Source of the DNA: CAYRNR01 sp964425605
GTDB taxonomy: Bacteria > Myxococcota_A > UBA796 > UBA9615 > CAYRNR01
Direction: 5' to 3'
Assembly (NCBI GenBank): GCA_964425605.1
Contig: CAYRNR010000035.1
Span: 1 to 64,000 of the forward strand
Length of the DNA stretch: 64,000 nt
The notes below the pieces were generated by a model. It saw only the letters and a program-made list of their open reading frames with translations, was not told the DNA's origin and did not search any database. Position 1 is the first letter of the stretch; each line of letters starts with the position of its first letter. Made by a program: the position numbers and the translations under genes. Positions 26,237-33,330 of the stretch are shown here, piece after piece.

Positions 26237-26251
26237 GCAAGAGGCGTGCCA
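26237..26251 (-). promoter_or_regulatory. Sigma-54 (-24/-12) promoter of the molybdoenzyme operon
   Basis: Read leftward the site is TGGCAC-GCCTC-TTGC followed by T, an exact match to the sigma-54 consensus with the correct spacing. Transcription would start near 26226, giving a leader of about 30 nt before ATG 26196. An NtrC-family activator is encoded 344 bp away on the other strand. Confidence 0.88.
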
Positions 26252-26330
26252 ACGTGGTCGTTTCGGACCGGAGGTGGGTCACGTGCTGGCAGGAGGGTCG
26301 ACGGGGACGATTCGAATGACCCCGCCCGGC

Positions 26331-26346
26331 GGTACCTTCTGGTAAC
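26331..26346. promoter_or_regulatory. Dyad GGTACC-TTCT-GGTAAC, candidate activator site
   Basis: Imperfect inverted repeat of the form GTTACC-N4-GGTAAC, one mismatch in the left arm. It is about 80 bp upstream of the -24 element at 26251, a normal distance for an NtrC-type enhancer. Confidence 0.6.
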
Positions 26347-26363
26347 CCCCGCGGGATCGCGTT

Positions 26364-26379
26364 GTCACCAAATGGTAGC
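26364..26379. promoter_or_regulatory. Dyad GTCACC-AAAT-GGTAGC, candidate activator site
   Basis: Second copy of the GTTACC-N4-GGTAAC pattern, one mismatch per arm. Its centre is 33 bp (about three helical turns) from the centre of the 26331 dyad, so both could be bound on the same face. Confidence 0.6.
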
Positions 26380-26449
26380 GCTTCTTTTTCGCGATTCGAG
26401 GCGATTCATGGACTTGCGCGCGCGAAGGGCGGAACAGAGTGTAGGGGCT

Positions 26450-26465
26450 GTTTCCTTTTGGTAAC
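26450..26465. promoter_or_regulatory. Dyad GTTTCC-TTTT-GGTAAC, candidate activator site
   Basis: Third copy of the pattern, one mismatch in the left arm. It lies about 200 bp from the leftward sigma-54 promoter and about 50 bp from the weaker rightward sigma-54-like element at 26518. Confidence 0.58.
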
Positions 26466-26517
26466 ATCGGCCTCTCCGTGCCACGGTCGGACCTGGATGA
26501 TGCGGTGTCGGCGGAGA

Positions 26518-26532
26518 TGGCGTGGATCTTGC
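26518..26532 (+). promoter_or_regulatory. Sigma-54-like promoter before the response-regulator gene
   Basis: TGGCGT-GGATC-TTGC followed by T matches the invariant GG and GC and the spacing, with GT in place of AC in the -24 element. Start of transcription would be near 26543, 52 bp before ATG 26595. It would allow autoregulation, but a match of this quality can occur by chance. Confidence 0.4.
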
Positions 26533-26594
26533 TCACATTGGATCGCAGCTGGAACCCGGGCGATGACACAAAAAAACGACGACGAGGGGCCTGG

Positions 26595-27965
26595 ATGAGT
26601 TTTTCGGTACTACTTGCCGAGGATGAGCGGACACTTCGCGAGCTGGTCGGAGACGCGTTGCGCGAGGAGGGCTGCGAGGTGTGGTCCACGGGCAACGGGG
26701 CCCAGGCGCAGGAGAAGCTCGAGACGCAAGCGTTCGACCTCGTCCTCACCGACATCCGGCTCCCAGGAGCGTCGGGGATGGATCTCCTCGCGGCAGCCAC
26801 CCGCCATCACCCGGACTCCGCGGTGATCCTCATCACCGCCTATGCCTCGGTGGAGCAGGCCGTGTCCGCCCTCAAGAAGGGGGCTCACCAGTACATCCGC
26901 AAGCCGTTCGAGATGGATGAGCTGCTGCACCATGTCCGCAGTCTGCGGGATCGCACCCAGATGCGCGGCGAACTCGAGGCGTTGCGCCGGGAGCTGTCCA
27001 ACCAGCGGGGCGACGCCGAGATGCTGGGTTCGTCCGAGGCCATGGAACAGGTGCGAGAGATGATCCGTGCGGTCGCCGATGGCGAGACCAACGTGCTCAT
27101 CACCGGCCCGAGCGGCACCGGCAAGAGCCTTGCAGCACGGTGTATCCACCGCCTGAGCCCCCGCCGTGACGGCCCCTGCATCACGGTCAACTGCGCGGCG
27201 CTGCCGGAGTCGCTGCTCGAGTCCCAGCTCTTCGGACACGAGGTGGGCTCGTTCACCGGGGCCACCAAGCGCCATCGCGGTTACTTCGAGCAGGCTGCCG
27301 GTGGCACGCTGTTCCTCGACGAGATCGGGGACCTCAGCCAGGCGGCGCAGGCCACCGTGCTACAGGCCATCCAGGAGCGGACCTTCCACCGCGTCGGTGG
27401 TACGCGCCCCATCGAGGTGGACTTTCGCCTGATCAGCGCGACGAATCAGGCGCTCGAGGAGCGAGTCAAGGACCGGGAGTTCCGCCTCGACCTGTTCTAT
27501 CGGCTCAACGTCGTCGAGATCACCATTCCTCCACTCAAGGACCGCCCCGAGGACATCCCGGTCCTGACCACGTGGTTCCTGCAGCGCTTCTGCGCGCGCC
27601 AGGGGGGGCGCAGCCTCGAGTTCTCGCCCGAGGCGTGGTCACTGCTGCTGACCCACCCCTTCGAGGGAAACGCGCGCGAGCTGGAGAACCTCGTCGAGCG
27701 GGCGGTCCTGCTGTGCAAGGGCCCCGAGATCCTGCCCCAGCACTTCCCGCCGGCGTTCACCGCCTCCGCCGACGCCATCCAGCTGAAGCTCGGCGGTGAG
27801 GAGACGCGCCCGCTCAAGGAGGTCCTGCAGACCTTCGAGTCCGCCTACATCGAGCGGGTCCTCGCCGCCCACGACGGCAACCGGACGCAGGCGGCGCAGT
27901 CACTGGGTATCAGCCGTAAGCATCTCTGGACCAAGATCCAGCAGCTGGGGATCCAGCCGAAGTAG
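26595..27965 (+). CDS. NtrC-family sigma-54 response regulator
   Basis: 456 residues. Receiver domain 1-120 with acidic pocket LAEDE and phospho-acceptor Asp53 (LTDIRLPG), and a conserved IRKPF lysine. AAA+ domain about 145-385: Walker A GPSGTGKS, GSFTGA (canonical GAFTGA loop with Ala to Ser, a variant still found in activators), Walker B GTLFLDEIGDL and the arginine-finger segment FRLDLFYRLNV. A Fis-type helix-turn-helix (NRTQAAQSLGISRKHLW) ends the protein. It should be phosphorylated by the kinase encoded convergently at 27972-29402 and activate the sigma-54 promoters found in this region. Start chosen at MSFSVLLAEDE, where homology to receivers begins. Confidence 0.96.
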   Translation: MSFSVLLAEDERTLRELVGDALREEGCEVWSTGNGAQAQEKLETQAFDLVLTDIRLPGASGMDLLAAATRHHPDSAVILITAYASVEQAVSALKKGAHQYIRKPFEMDELLHHVRSLRDRTQMRGELEALRRELSNQRGDAEMLGSSEAMEQVREMIRAVADGETNVLITGPSGTGKSLAARCIHRLSPRRDGPCITVNCAALPESLLESQLFGHEVGSFTGATKRHRGYFEQAAGGTLFLDEIGDLSQAAQATVLQAIQERTFHRVGGTRPIEVDFRLISATNQALEERVKDREFRLDLFYRLNVVEITIPPLKDRPEDIPVLTTWFLQRFCARQGGRSLEFSPEAWSLLLTHPFEGNARELENLVERAVLLCKGPEILPQHFPPAFTASADAIQLKLGGEETRPLKEVLQTFESAYIERVLAAHDGNRTQAAQSLGISRKHLWTKIQQLGIQPK

Positions 27966-27971
27966 CCGACC

Positions 27972-29402
27972 TCACCCCTTGTCGTGCGGAAGATCGAGCC
28001 GTGCCAGCACTCCGCCCGTCCTTGGCGAAGGTGCGAGGATCAATCGCCCGCCGTGCGCTTCCGCGATGGACTGGGACACGGCCAATCCCAGGCCGGTCCC
28101 CTTGCCCTCGGGCCGGGTACTGAAGAACGGCTCGAACACCCGGCTCAGATCGTCGTGAGGGATTCCTGGGCCGTCGTCCTCGACCTCGAGCTGCTGCCCC
28201 CCCTCGATGGACCGGAGCCGGATCGTGATCGTCCCTTCCCTGTCCGAGTCGCGCATGGCGTGGATCGCGTTGAGCAGCAGGTTGACCAGCACCTGCTCGA
28301 CCTGGGCCACGTCCACGGGTACCTCGTCGAGGTCGTCGTCGAAATCCGTGTCGATGCGGATCCCGCAGTCGGCGACCGCGGGTAGGACCAGCCGCATCGC
28401 TCCCAGGGCGACCGCGCCGAGATCGGCCGGAGCGCGTCGCAGCGCGGACGGCCGCGCGAACTCCAGCAGGCGCTGGACGGTCTGGGCGATCCGCTGGAGC
28501 CCCCGATCCAGGGCGTCCTGATGGCGCTGCCGGTCCTCCTCGGGGACGCCGGGCTTGCGCAGGACCCACAAACAGGCGCGCAAGCTCGCGAGCGGATTGT
28601 TGATCTCGTGTGCGACACCCGCGGCGAGGCGACCCGCCGCGGCGAGCTTCTCCGTCCGCACCAGGGCCTGGCGAGACTCTGCGAGCTGGGTGGTCATCGA
28701 GTTGAATGCCGCGGCCAACTCCCCGACCTCATCCGCGGTGCGGACGGGGATTCGACCGGTGAGGTCGCCGTCGCCGATCCTCGTGGCCAGGGCCGTCATC
28801 TCACGCAGCGGCTCGGTGATGAAGCGGCCCACCACGAACGCCAACCCGATGCCCGCGAGGGTCAGCACCACGAACAGCAGCGCGAGGTTGGCGGTGATCC
28901 CACGCGCGTTGTCGCGCATCGGCTCCTGGTCGATCCCCGCGTGGACGAACCCGACCTCCGGATCGACCAGGATCGCCCGCAGATGGAGGATGTCCCGGCC
29001 GCGGTCGCGCACGAGCGTTCGGTTCTGACCTCGCTCGGCCTGACGCTCGGCGACCTGGACCACCGCCGTGATGTCGTCGGGCAGCTGCCCGCCGAAGCTC
29101 GTGGCGATCACATCGTGTTCGCCGTCGACCACGACGAGGTACTCCAGGAGCGGATCGCGGCGAGTGGTCTCGTGGAGCAGCAGCTGCAGGTCGAAGGGTT
29201 GCTCGGTCAGCACGTGGTCTGCGACCGATGGGGCGAGAACCTCGATGAGCTGCCCGTAGTTCTCCTCCGTGGTGCGCTCCAGGGCGTCCACCACCAGCAC
29301 CTGCAAGAACGCCAGGACCGAGCTGCCGAAGACCACGCTGGCGATGATCATCACCGCCACGAACTGGACGCGGATCCCAGGACGCAGCAAGCGACGGGGC
29401 AT
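27972..29402 (-). CDS. Membrane sensor histidine kinase (NtrB-type)
   Basis: 476 residues. Transmembrane helix near 14-38, a periplasmic sensing segment about 40-170, a second helix about 172-193, then HAMP (RFITEPLREMTALATRIGDG), HisKA with phospho-acceptor His265 (AAGVAHEINNP) and an HATPase domain with N box (VNLLLNAIHAM), EVEDDGPGIP and GTGLGLAVSQ. The ATG at 29402 overlaps the stop of the PhnD-like gene (TGATG), so the two are co-translated. Gene pairing of a PhnD-like protein with this kind of kinase is known from the AioX-AioS and ArxX-ArxS arsenite sensors; the ligand here is not known. Confidence 0.95.
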   Translation of the reverse strand: MPRRLLRPGIRVQFVAVMIIASVVFGSSVLAFLQVLVVDALERTTEENYGQLIEVLAPSVADHVLTEQPFDLQLLLHETTRRDPLLEYLVVVDGEHDVIATSFGGQLPDDITAVVQVAERQAERGQNRTLVRDRGRDILHLRAILVDPEVGFVHAGIDQEPMRDNARGITANLALLFVVLTLAGIGLAFVVGRFITEPLREMTALATRIGDGDLTGRIPVRTADEVGELAAAFNSMTTQLAESRQALVRTEKLAAAGRLAAGVAHEINNPLASLRACLWVLRKPGVPEEDRQRHQDALDRGLQRIAQTVQRLLEFARPSALRRAPADLGAVALGAMRLVLPAVADCGIRIDTDFDDDLDEVPVDVAQVEQVLVNLLLNAIHAMRDSDREGTITIRLRSIEGGQQLEVEDDGPGIPHDDLSRVFEPFFSTRPEGKGTGLGLAVSQSIAEAHGGRLILAPSPRTGGVLARLDLPHDKG

Positions 29403-30385
29403 CAAGGAGTCCCGGATTCGATGACCGCGATCATCTGCTGAACCGTGTCGTAGTGCTGTTCCTTCCCCTCCACGAACCGTTCGAAACCCATCTGGGCGAG
29501 GGCGTCCTCTCCGGCGGGTGTCTGATCCATGCCCAGCAGGATCTCCTTCAGCGCGCGCTTGTACTCCTGCGTCATGTTGGTGCGGATCACCACCGGGGGG
29601 ATGCCGAACGGTTCGGATTTCTCGACGATCCTGACCTGCTCGAGGAGGTCCTCTCGGTCCAGCACCAGGCTGTCGAAGACCAGATTGTCCACGGCCGCGG
29701 CGTCGACCGCTCCGCTCGCGACCATCTCGACCGACGCCTCGTGGCTGTTGGAGAACGTCGTCGCGCCGAAGAACGCCTCGGGGGTCGTTCCCAGCTGGTG
29801 GACGCGCCAGCTCGGGTAGTAGAAACCGGAGTTCGAGAGCGGATCGACAAAGGCAAAGGTGGTCCCCTCGAGTTCCGCCAGGGAGGCCGCGTCGGATTCC
29901 GGATGCGCCAGGATCAGCGAGTGGTACGTGGATGTCCCGTTGACCACCGGGACCGCGATGAGCTCAGCCGCGGCCTTCTTGCGAAGCTCCATGTAGGCGC
30001 CACTGCACACGAACGCCAGATCCACGTCTCCGGCCGCGACCAGGTCGTTGACCTCCTGGTAGGTCGGTCGCTGGACCATCGTCGCTTCGAGGTCGAGCTG
30101 GTCACCGAGGTAGTCGACCATCATCCGGTAGGCTTCGTAGTTCGTCGACGGGGTGAGCATGGAGCCCACGGCGACGCGCAGATCACCGCTGGGCCTGGGA
30201 TCGGGGACCACGTCCGCGGCCGCGGACAGCTGCGAGAGATCGACCACCACGCGCTCGGGCGCGTTCCACCGCGCGATGAGCAGCGCCGAGACCCCGCCCA
30301 GGACGATCGCGCCCAGTATCCCGAAGGGGAGCCATCGGATCAGGATCGTGCGGAAGCCCGTCGACGCAGTTTTTTGTTCCGACAT
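29402..30385 (-). CDS. PhnD-family periplasmic binding protein, probable sensor subunit
   Basis: 327 residues. ATG 30385 gives a short basic N-terminus and one hydrophobic helix (LPFGILGAIVLGGVSALLIA), so it is membrane-tethered in the periplasm. The rest is the PhnD-like phosphate/phosphonate-type binding fold: LRVAVGSMLTPSTNYEAYRMM, DVDLAFVCSGAYMELR, FAFVDPLSNSGFYYP and AVDNLVFDSLV. No phosphonate transporter permease lies nearby; the partner is the kinase gene it overlaps. This fits an accessory sensor that binds an oxyanion and signals to the kinase, as AioX does. It lies 31 bp after the ABC ATPase gene, so it is probably in the same transcript as the transporter. Confidence 0.88.
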   Translation of the reverse strand: MSEQKTASTGFRTILIRWLPFGILGAIVLGGVSALLIARWNAPERVVVDLSQLSAAADVVPDPRPSGDLRVAVGSMLTPSTNYEAYRMMVDYLGDQLDLEATMVQRPTYQEVNDLVAAGDVDLAFVCSGAYMELRKKAAAELIAVPVVNGTSTYHSLILAHPESDAASLAELEGTTFAFVDPLSNSGFYYPSWRVHQLGTTPEAFFGATTFSNSHEASVEMVASGAVDAAAVDNLVFDSLVLDREDLLEQVRIVEKSEPFGIPPVVIRTNMTQEYKRALKEILLGMDQTPAGEDALAQMGFERFVEGKEQHYDTVQQMIAVIESGTP

Positions 30386-30416
30386 GCCCCTCGTTTCCTC
30401 TCCTGCGGCCCCCAGT

Positions 30417-31544
30417 CTAACCTGCCCACTCTGGCGGATCCGCGCCACTTCCCGGTTGCTGCGGCAGGTACCAGACCGCCGCCTTCTTCAAGGACAGCCG
30501 CACCGGCTGCCCGACCTCCAGGTCCAGATCGCGGAACGCACAGTTGGGGATGTCCACCTCGATCCGTGGGCCGTCTCCCCCGAGCTGGACCAGTAACGTA
30601 TGGCACCCCCCGCGTTGATAGCGGTCGGCGATCTCCCCCCTCGTCAGGTTGTCGCGGACGGGCTCGCGCAACGGCTCACCCGGCCTCAGGACCATCACCT
30701 CCTCGGGCCGAATGCCGAAGCTCACCGGGCTACCCGCGGGGGCGGGCGCCCTCAGCGGCGCGGCGAGCTCCAGCCCCTGGCCGCTGAGGTGCACGGTGTC
30801 CGGGGCGTCCGCGGTCCCCACGATCCCCCGGAAGATGTTCTGGGTCATGAGGAAGCGGGCCACATCCACCGTCGCGGGTCGGTAGTACAGATCATCCCGC
30901 CCCCCGACCTGTTGCAGCCGTCCGCCGATCAGGACACCGATACGTTCCCCGAGGATGTACGCCTCCTCGCGGTCGTGGGTGACCTGGACCACGGTGGCGC
31001 CGGTCTCGCGGTTGATCCGTCGCAGCTCGAGCTGCAGCGTCCGCGTCATGTAGGCGTCCACGGCGGCGAAGGGTTCGTCCAGGAAGATGGCTCTGGGCTC
31101 GATCATCAGGGCCCTGGCCAGGGCCACGCGTTGTCGTTCACCCACACTCAGGCCAGCGATTGAGCGCCGGTCGAGCACGGCGTCGATCCGCAGCAAGGCC
31201 ACTGCACGGGCGAGGCGCCGCTGTTGCTCGTTCTCGGGCACAGCTCGAGCGCGCGCGCCGAACAGGATGTTGTCGCGCACGCCCATGTGCGGGAACAGGG
31301 CCAGATCCTGGGGGACGTACGCGATCTGACGCTCCTCTGGGGGCACGTCGACCATGTCCTCGCCGTCGATCCGTACTTCACCGAGGCCGGGCCGGTGTAA
31401 TCCCACCAGGGTCTCGAGCAGGACCGATTTTCCGGCGCCCGAGGGACCCAGCAGGGCGAAATAGCAGCCGTCCTCCAGCTCCAGCGACACGTCGACCAGG
31501 CGGAAGCCGCCCAGATCGAGGTGGAGGTGGCGCACCTCGATCAT
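30417..31544 (-). CDS. ABC transporter ATPase, molybdate/tungstate type
   Basis: 375 residues. Walker A GPSGAGKS, Q-loop YVPQDLALF, ABC signature LSVGERQR, Walker B AIFLDEPFAAVD and the H-loop VTHDREEA are all intact. The C-terminal 130 residues form the TOBE/MOP-like regulatory region found in ModC, WtpC and PotA-type ATPases (SFGIRPEEVMVL). The start overlaps the permease stop (ATGA). Together with the permease and binding protein it should import an oxyanion or similar solute; molybdate or tungstate is favoured by the surrounding cofactor genes. Confidence 0.92.
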   Translation of the reverse strand: MIEVRHLHLDLGGFRLVDVSLELEDGCYFALLGPSGAGKSVLLETLVGLHRPGLGEVRIDGEDMVDVPPEERQIAYVPQDLALFPHMGVRDNILFGARARAVPENEQQRRLARAVALLRIDAVLDRRSIAGLSVGERQRVALARALMIEPRAIFLDEPFAAVDAYMTRTLQLELRRINRETGATVVQVTHDREEAYILGERIGVLIGGRLQQVGGRDDLYYRPATVDVARFLMTQNIFRGIVGTADAPDTVHLSGQGLELAAPLRAPAPAGSPVSFGIRPEEVMVLRPGEPLREPVRDNLTRGEIADRYQRGGCHTLLVQLGGDGPRIEVDIPNCAFRDLDLEVGQPVRLSLKKAAVWYLPQQPGSGADPPEWAG

Positions 31545-32347
31545 TCGCGCACCCGTCGGGCGGTGGTCAGCCGCAGCGCGGCCAGCACGGCCAGCGCGAG
31601 GACCAGCAACACCGTCATCAGCAGGGCAGCGCGCGACAGGTCCACCACTTCGAGGCTCCGGTGGATCGAGGAGGGGAGCGTCTCGGTTCGCCCGCGCATC
31701 GCCCCGGCCACGGTGATCGTGGCGCCGAACTCCCCCAGCGCGCGCGCCCAGCACAGGATCAGCGCGGCCAGTACGCCGCCGCGGGCCATGGGCAGCGTGA
31801 TCCGGTAGAAGGCCTGGAAGCGAGTGCAACCCAGGAAGCGGGCGACGTGTTCGAAGCGGGGATCGAGATCGTCGAACGTGGATCGGAGCAGGCGGATCGC
31901 CAGGGAACACACGATGGTCAGCTGGGCCAGGACGATTCCTGGAACGGTGAAGCTCAGCTGGGCCACGTGGGACTCCAGGAGCTGCCCGGGTGGGGTCCGC
32001 AGCAACATCAAGATGGCGGTACCGACCGCGATCGGCGACAGGATGATGGGCAGGTCTACGAGGGTGTCCACCCACCGTCGCCCGGGAAAGTCGAAGCGGG
32101 AGAGGCCGTAGGCGGCAGGGATGGCCACGACGAGCGCGAGCAGCGCGGCCACCGTGGCGGTGGAGAGCGACAGCCAGACCGACGCCCAGAGGTCCGGTGA
32201 GCGCAGGAGGCCGCCCACGCGGCCGGGTTCGATGTGGCTCGCCTGGGCCAGCCCCAGGGCGACCAGGTATCCGACGAACAGCACGAGCGTCGAGCCCACG
32301 GCGAGCCGGAACCCCGCGTCTCGATGGCGAGACCAGCTCGGCCTCAT
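31541..32347 (-). CDS. ABC transporter permease, ModB/WtpB type
   Basis: 268 residues with about six membrane spans. The conserved cytoplasmic coupling loop is seen as EHVARFLGCTRFQAFYRITLPMARGG, followed by ALGEFGATITVAGAMRGRTETLPSSI, which is strongly characteristic of molybdate and tungstate permeases. ATG 32347 lies in an ATGA overlap with the binding-protein stop and is preferred to GTG 32353. Confidence 0.93.
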   Translation of the reverse strand: MRPSWSRHRDAGFRLAVGSTLVLFVGYLVALGLAQASHIEPGRVGGLLRSPDLWASVWLSLSTATVAALLALVVAIPAAYGLSRFDFPGRRWVDTLVDLPIILSPIAVGTAILMLLRTPPGQLLESHVAQLSFTVPGIVLAQLTIVCSLAIRLLRSTFDDLDPRFEHVARFLGCTRFQAFYRITLPMARGGVLAALILCWARALGEFGATITVAGAMRGRTETLPSSIHRSLEVVDLSRAALLMTVLLVLALAVLAALRLTTARRVRE

Positions 32348-33231
32348 CGCCACGCCTCCGGAGGATCATACGTGCCGCCGATGTGGGCCTCTGGAGCGTG
32401 TGCGCGGGCTGCCTCCTCGGAGACGATGTACCCGTGTTGCGCGAAGACCTCGCGACAGCGTGGCCCGGCCAGGTGGTCGACGAACCGCGCGGCCTCGTCG
32501 GGGCGTTCGCTCGAGGCCAGCACCGTGGCGGGAATCTCACCCAGGCGTGGGATCCTGTGCGGCGCGATGGGAACGACCTCGATGAGATCGGGGTTCCAGG
32601 CCTCGAACACCTGCCAGCCCATGGCGGCGTCCACGCTCCCCAGAGCGACCAACCCGGCCGTCGAGGCACAGCTCTGGGCGTGGGTCACGACGTTGGGTCG
32701 CACGCGATCGGCCACCCCGGCCGCCTCGAGGATCTCGACCCCGTAGGCTCCGACACAGACGGAGAAGGGCTCGCCGATTCCAACCTTCGCCCCCTCCTGT
32801 CCAAGATCTTCGAGGGACTGTATCGACAGGGGATTGCCGTGGGGGACCACCACCGACGGGATCAGATACGCGAGTCGTCGTACGCTCGCGTCATCGACCA
32901 GTCCTTTCTCTCGTGCGCGGTCGAGGTAGTCGGGGGAGCCAGGGACGTACACGTCCCCCTTGCCGGTGAGTACGATGCGCGAGAGCAACGCGCCCGAGCT
33001 GCCCTGCTCCAGCAGGACCCGGATCCCGGTCTGTGCGGCAAAGGTGGCGGCGCACTCCTCCACGGGAGGACCCGCGGCGGCCCCGACGAAGGCGAGGAGC
33101 TCCACGGTGGGGTTCTCGTCGGGCGAACAGGCTGCGACGAGCTGCGTGGTCGCGAGGAGCGCCAGAGCCGCGGCGTGGATGGCCACGATCCTCGCGGGCG
33201 CTGTGCTGGCTCTGTCGTTCGGCAGCCCCAT
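32344..33231 (-). CDS. Lipoprotein solute-binding protein of a molybdate/tungstate-type transporter
   Basis: 295 residues from ATG 33231 (AAGGAGGAGG just upstream). ALLATTQLVAAC is a lipobox. The mature protein has the ModA/WtpA-like type II binding fold: LLAFVGAAAGPPVEECAATF, GDVYVPGSPDYL, and DAAMGWQVFEAWNPD. ModA and WtpA proteins bind the tetrahedral oxyanion with backbone and side-chain hydrogen bonds; the exact specificity between Mo and W cannot be read here. First gene of the transporter-sensor-kinase operon (33231 to 27972). Confidence 0.88.
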   Translation of the reverse strand: MGLPNDRASTAPARIVAIHAAALALLATTQLVAACSPDENPTVELLAFVGAAAGPPVEECAATFAAQTGIRVLLEQGSSGALLSRIVLTGKGDVYVPGSPDYLDRAREKGLVDDASVRRLAYLIPSVVVPHGNPLSIQSLEDLGQEGAKVGIGEPFSVCVGAYGVEILEAAGVADRVRPNVVTHAQSCASTAGLVALGSVDAAMGWQVFEAWNPDLIEVVPIAPHRIPRLGEIPATVLASSERPDEAARFVDHLAGPRCREVFAQHGYIVSEEAARAHAPEAHIGGTYDPPEAWR

Positions 33232-33273
33232 GGCGCCCTCCTCCTTCGGCCGGCTCCGGTTCTCCCTTGCCAT

Positions 33274-33288
33274 GCAATCCACAGGCCA
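33274..33288 (-). promoter_or_regulatory. Sigma-54-like promoter of the transporter-sensor-kinase operon
   Basis: Read leftward: TGGCCT-GTGGA-TTGC followed by A. The GG and GC dinucleotides and spacing are right; two positions of the -24 element differ from TGGCAC. Predicted start near 33263, 32 bp before ATG 33231. Confidence 0.5.
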
Positions 33289-33291
33289 GTG

Positions 33292-33306
33292 CGGCACGGG
33301 CTTTGC
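33292..33306 (+). promoter_or_regulatory. Sigma-54-like promoter of moaA
   Basis: CGGCAC-GGGCT-TTGC followed by A: a single mismatch to consensus, at the first position. Predicted start near 33317, about 14 bp before GTG 33331, leaving just enough space for the GAGG ribosome-binding site at 33321-33324. Back-to-back with the 33274 element. Confidence 0.62.
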
Positions 33307-33330
33307 AGGGTTCGGCAGACGAGGATCCAC

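Larger units (their letters stand above)
26197..26594. promoter_or_regulatory. Intergenic control region between the respiratory operon and the response-regulator gene
   Basis: 398 bp without a convincing gene. It holds a sigma-54 promoter for the leftward operon, three GTTACC-N4-GGTAAC-type dyads, and a weaker sigma-54-like element for the rightward response-regulator gene. A-rich tract 26569-26576 precedes the response-regulator start. The in-frame extension upstream of 26595 is not supported by composition. Confidence 0.75.

Noticed and set aside
26478..26594. An upstream in-frame ATG extending the response regulator by 39 residues
   Set aside because: The added residues do not match receiver domains and the region overlaps a sigma-54-like element.
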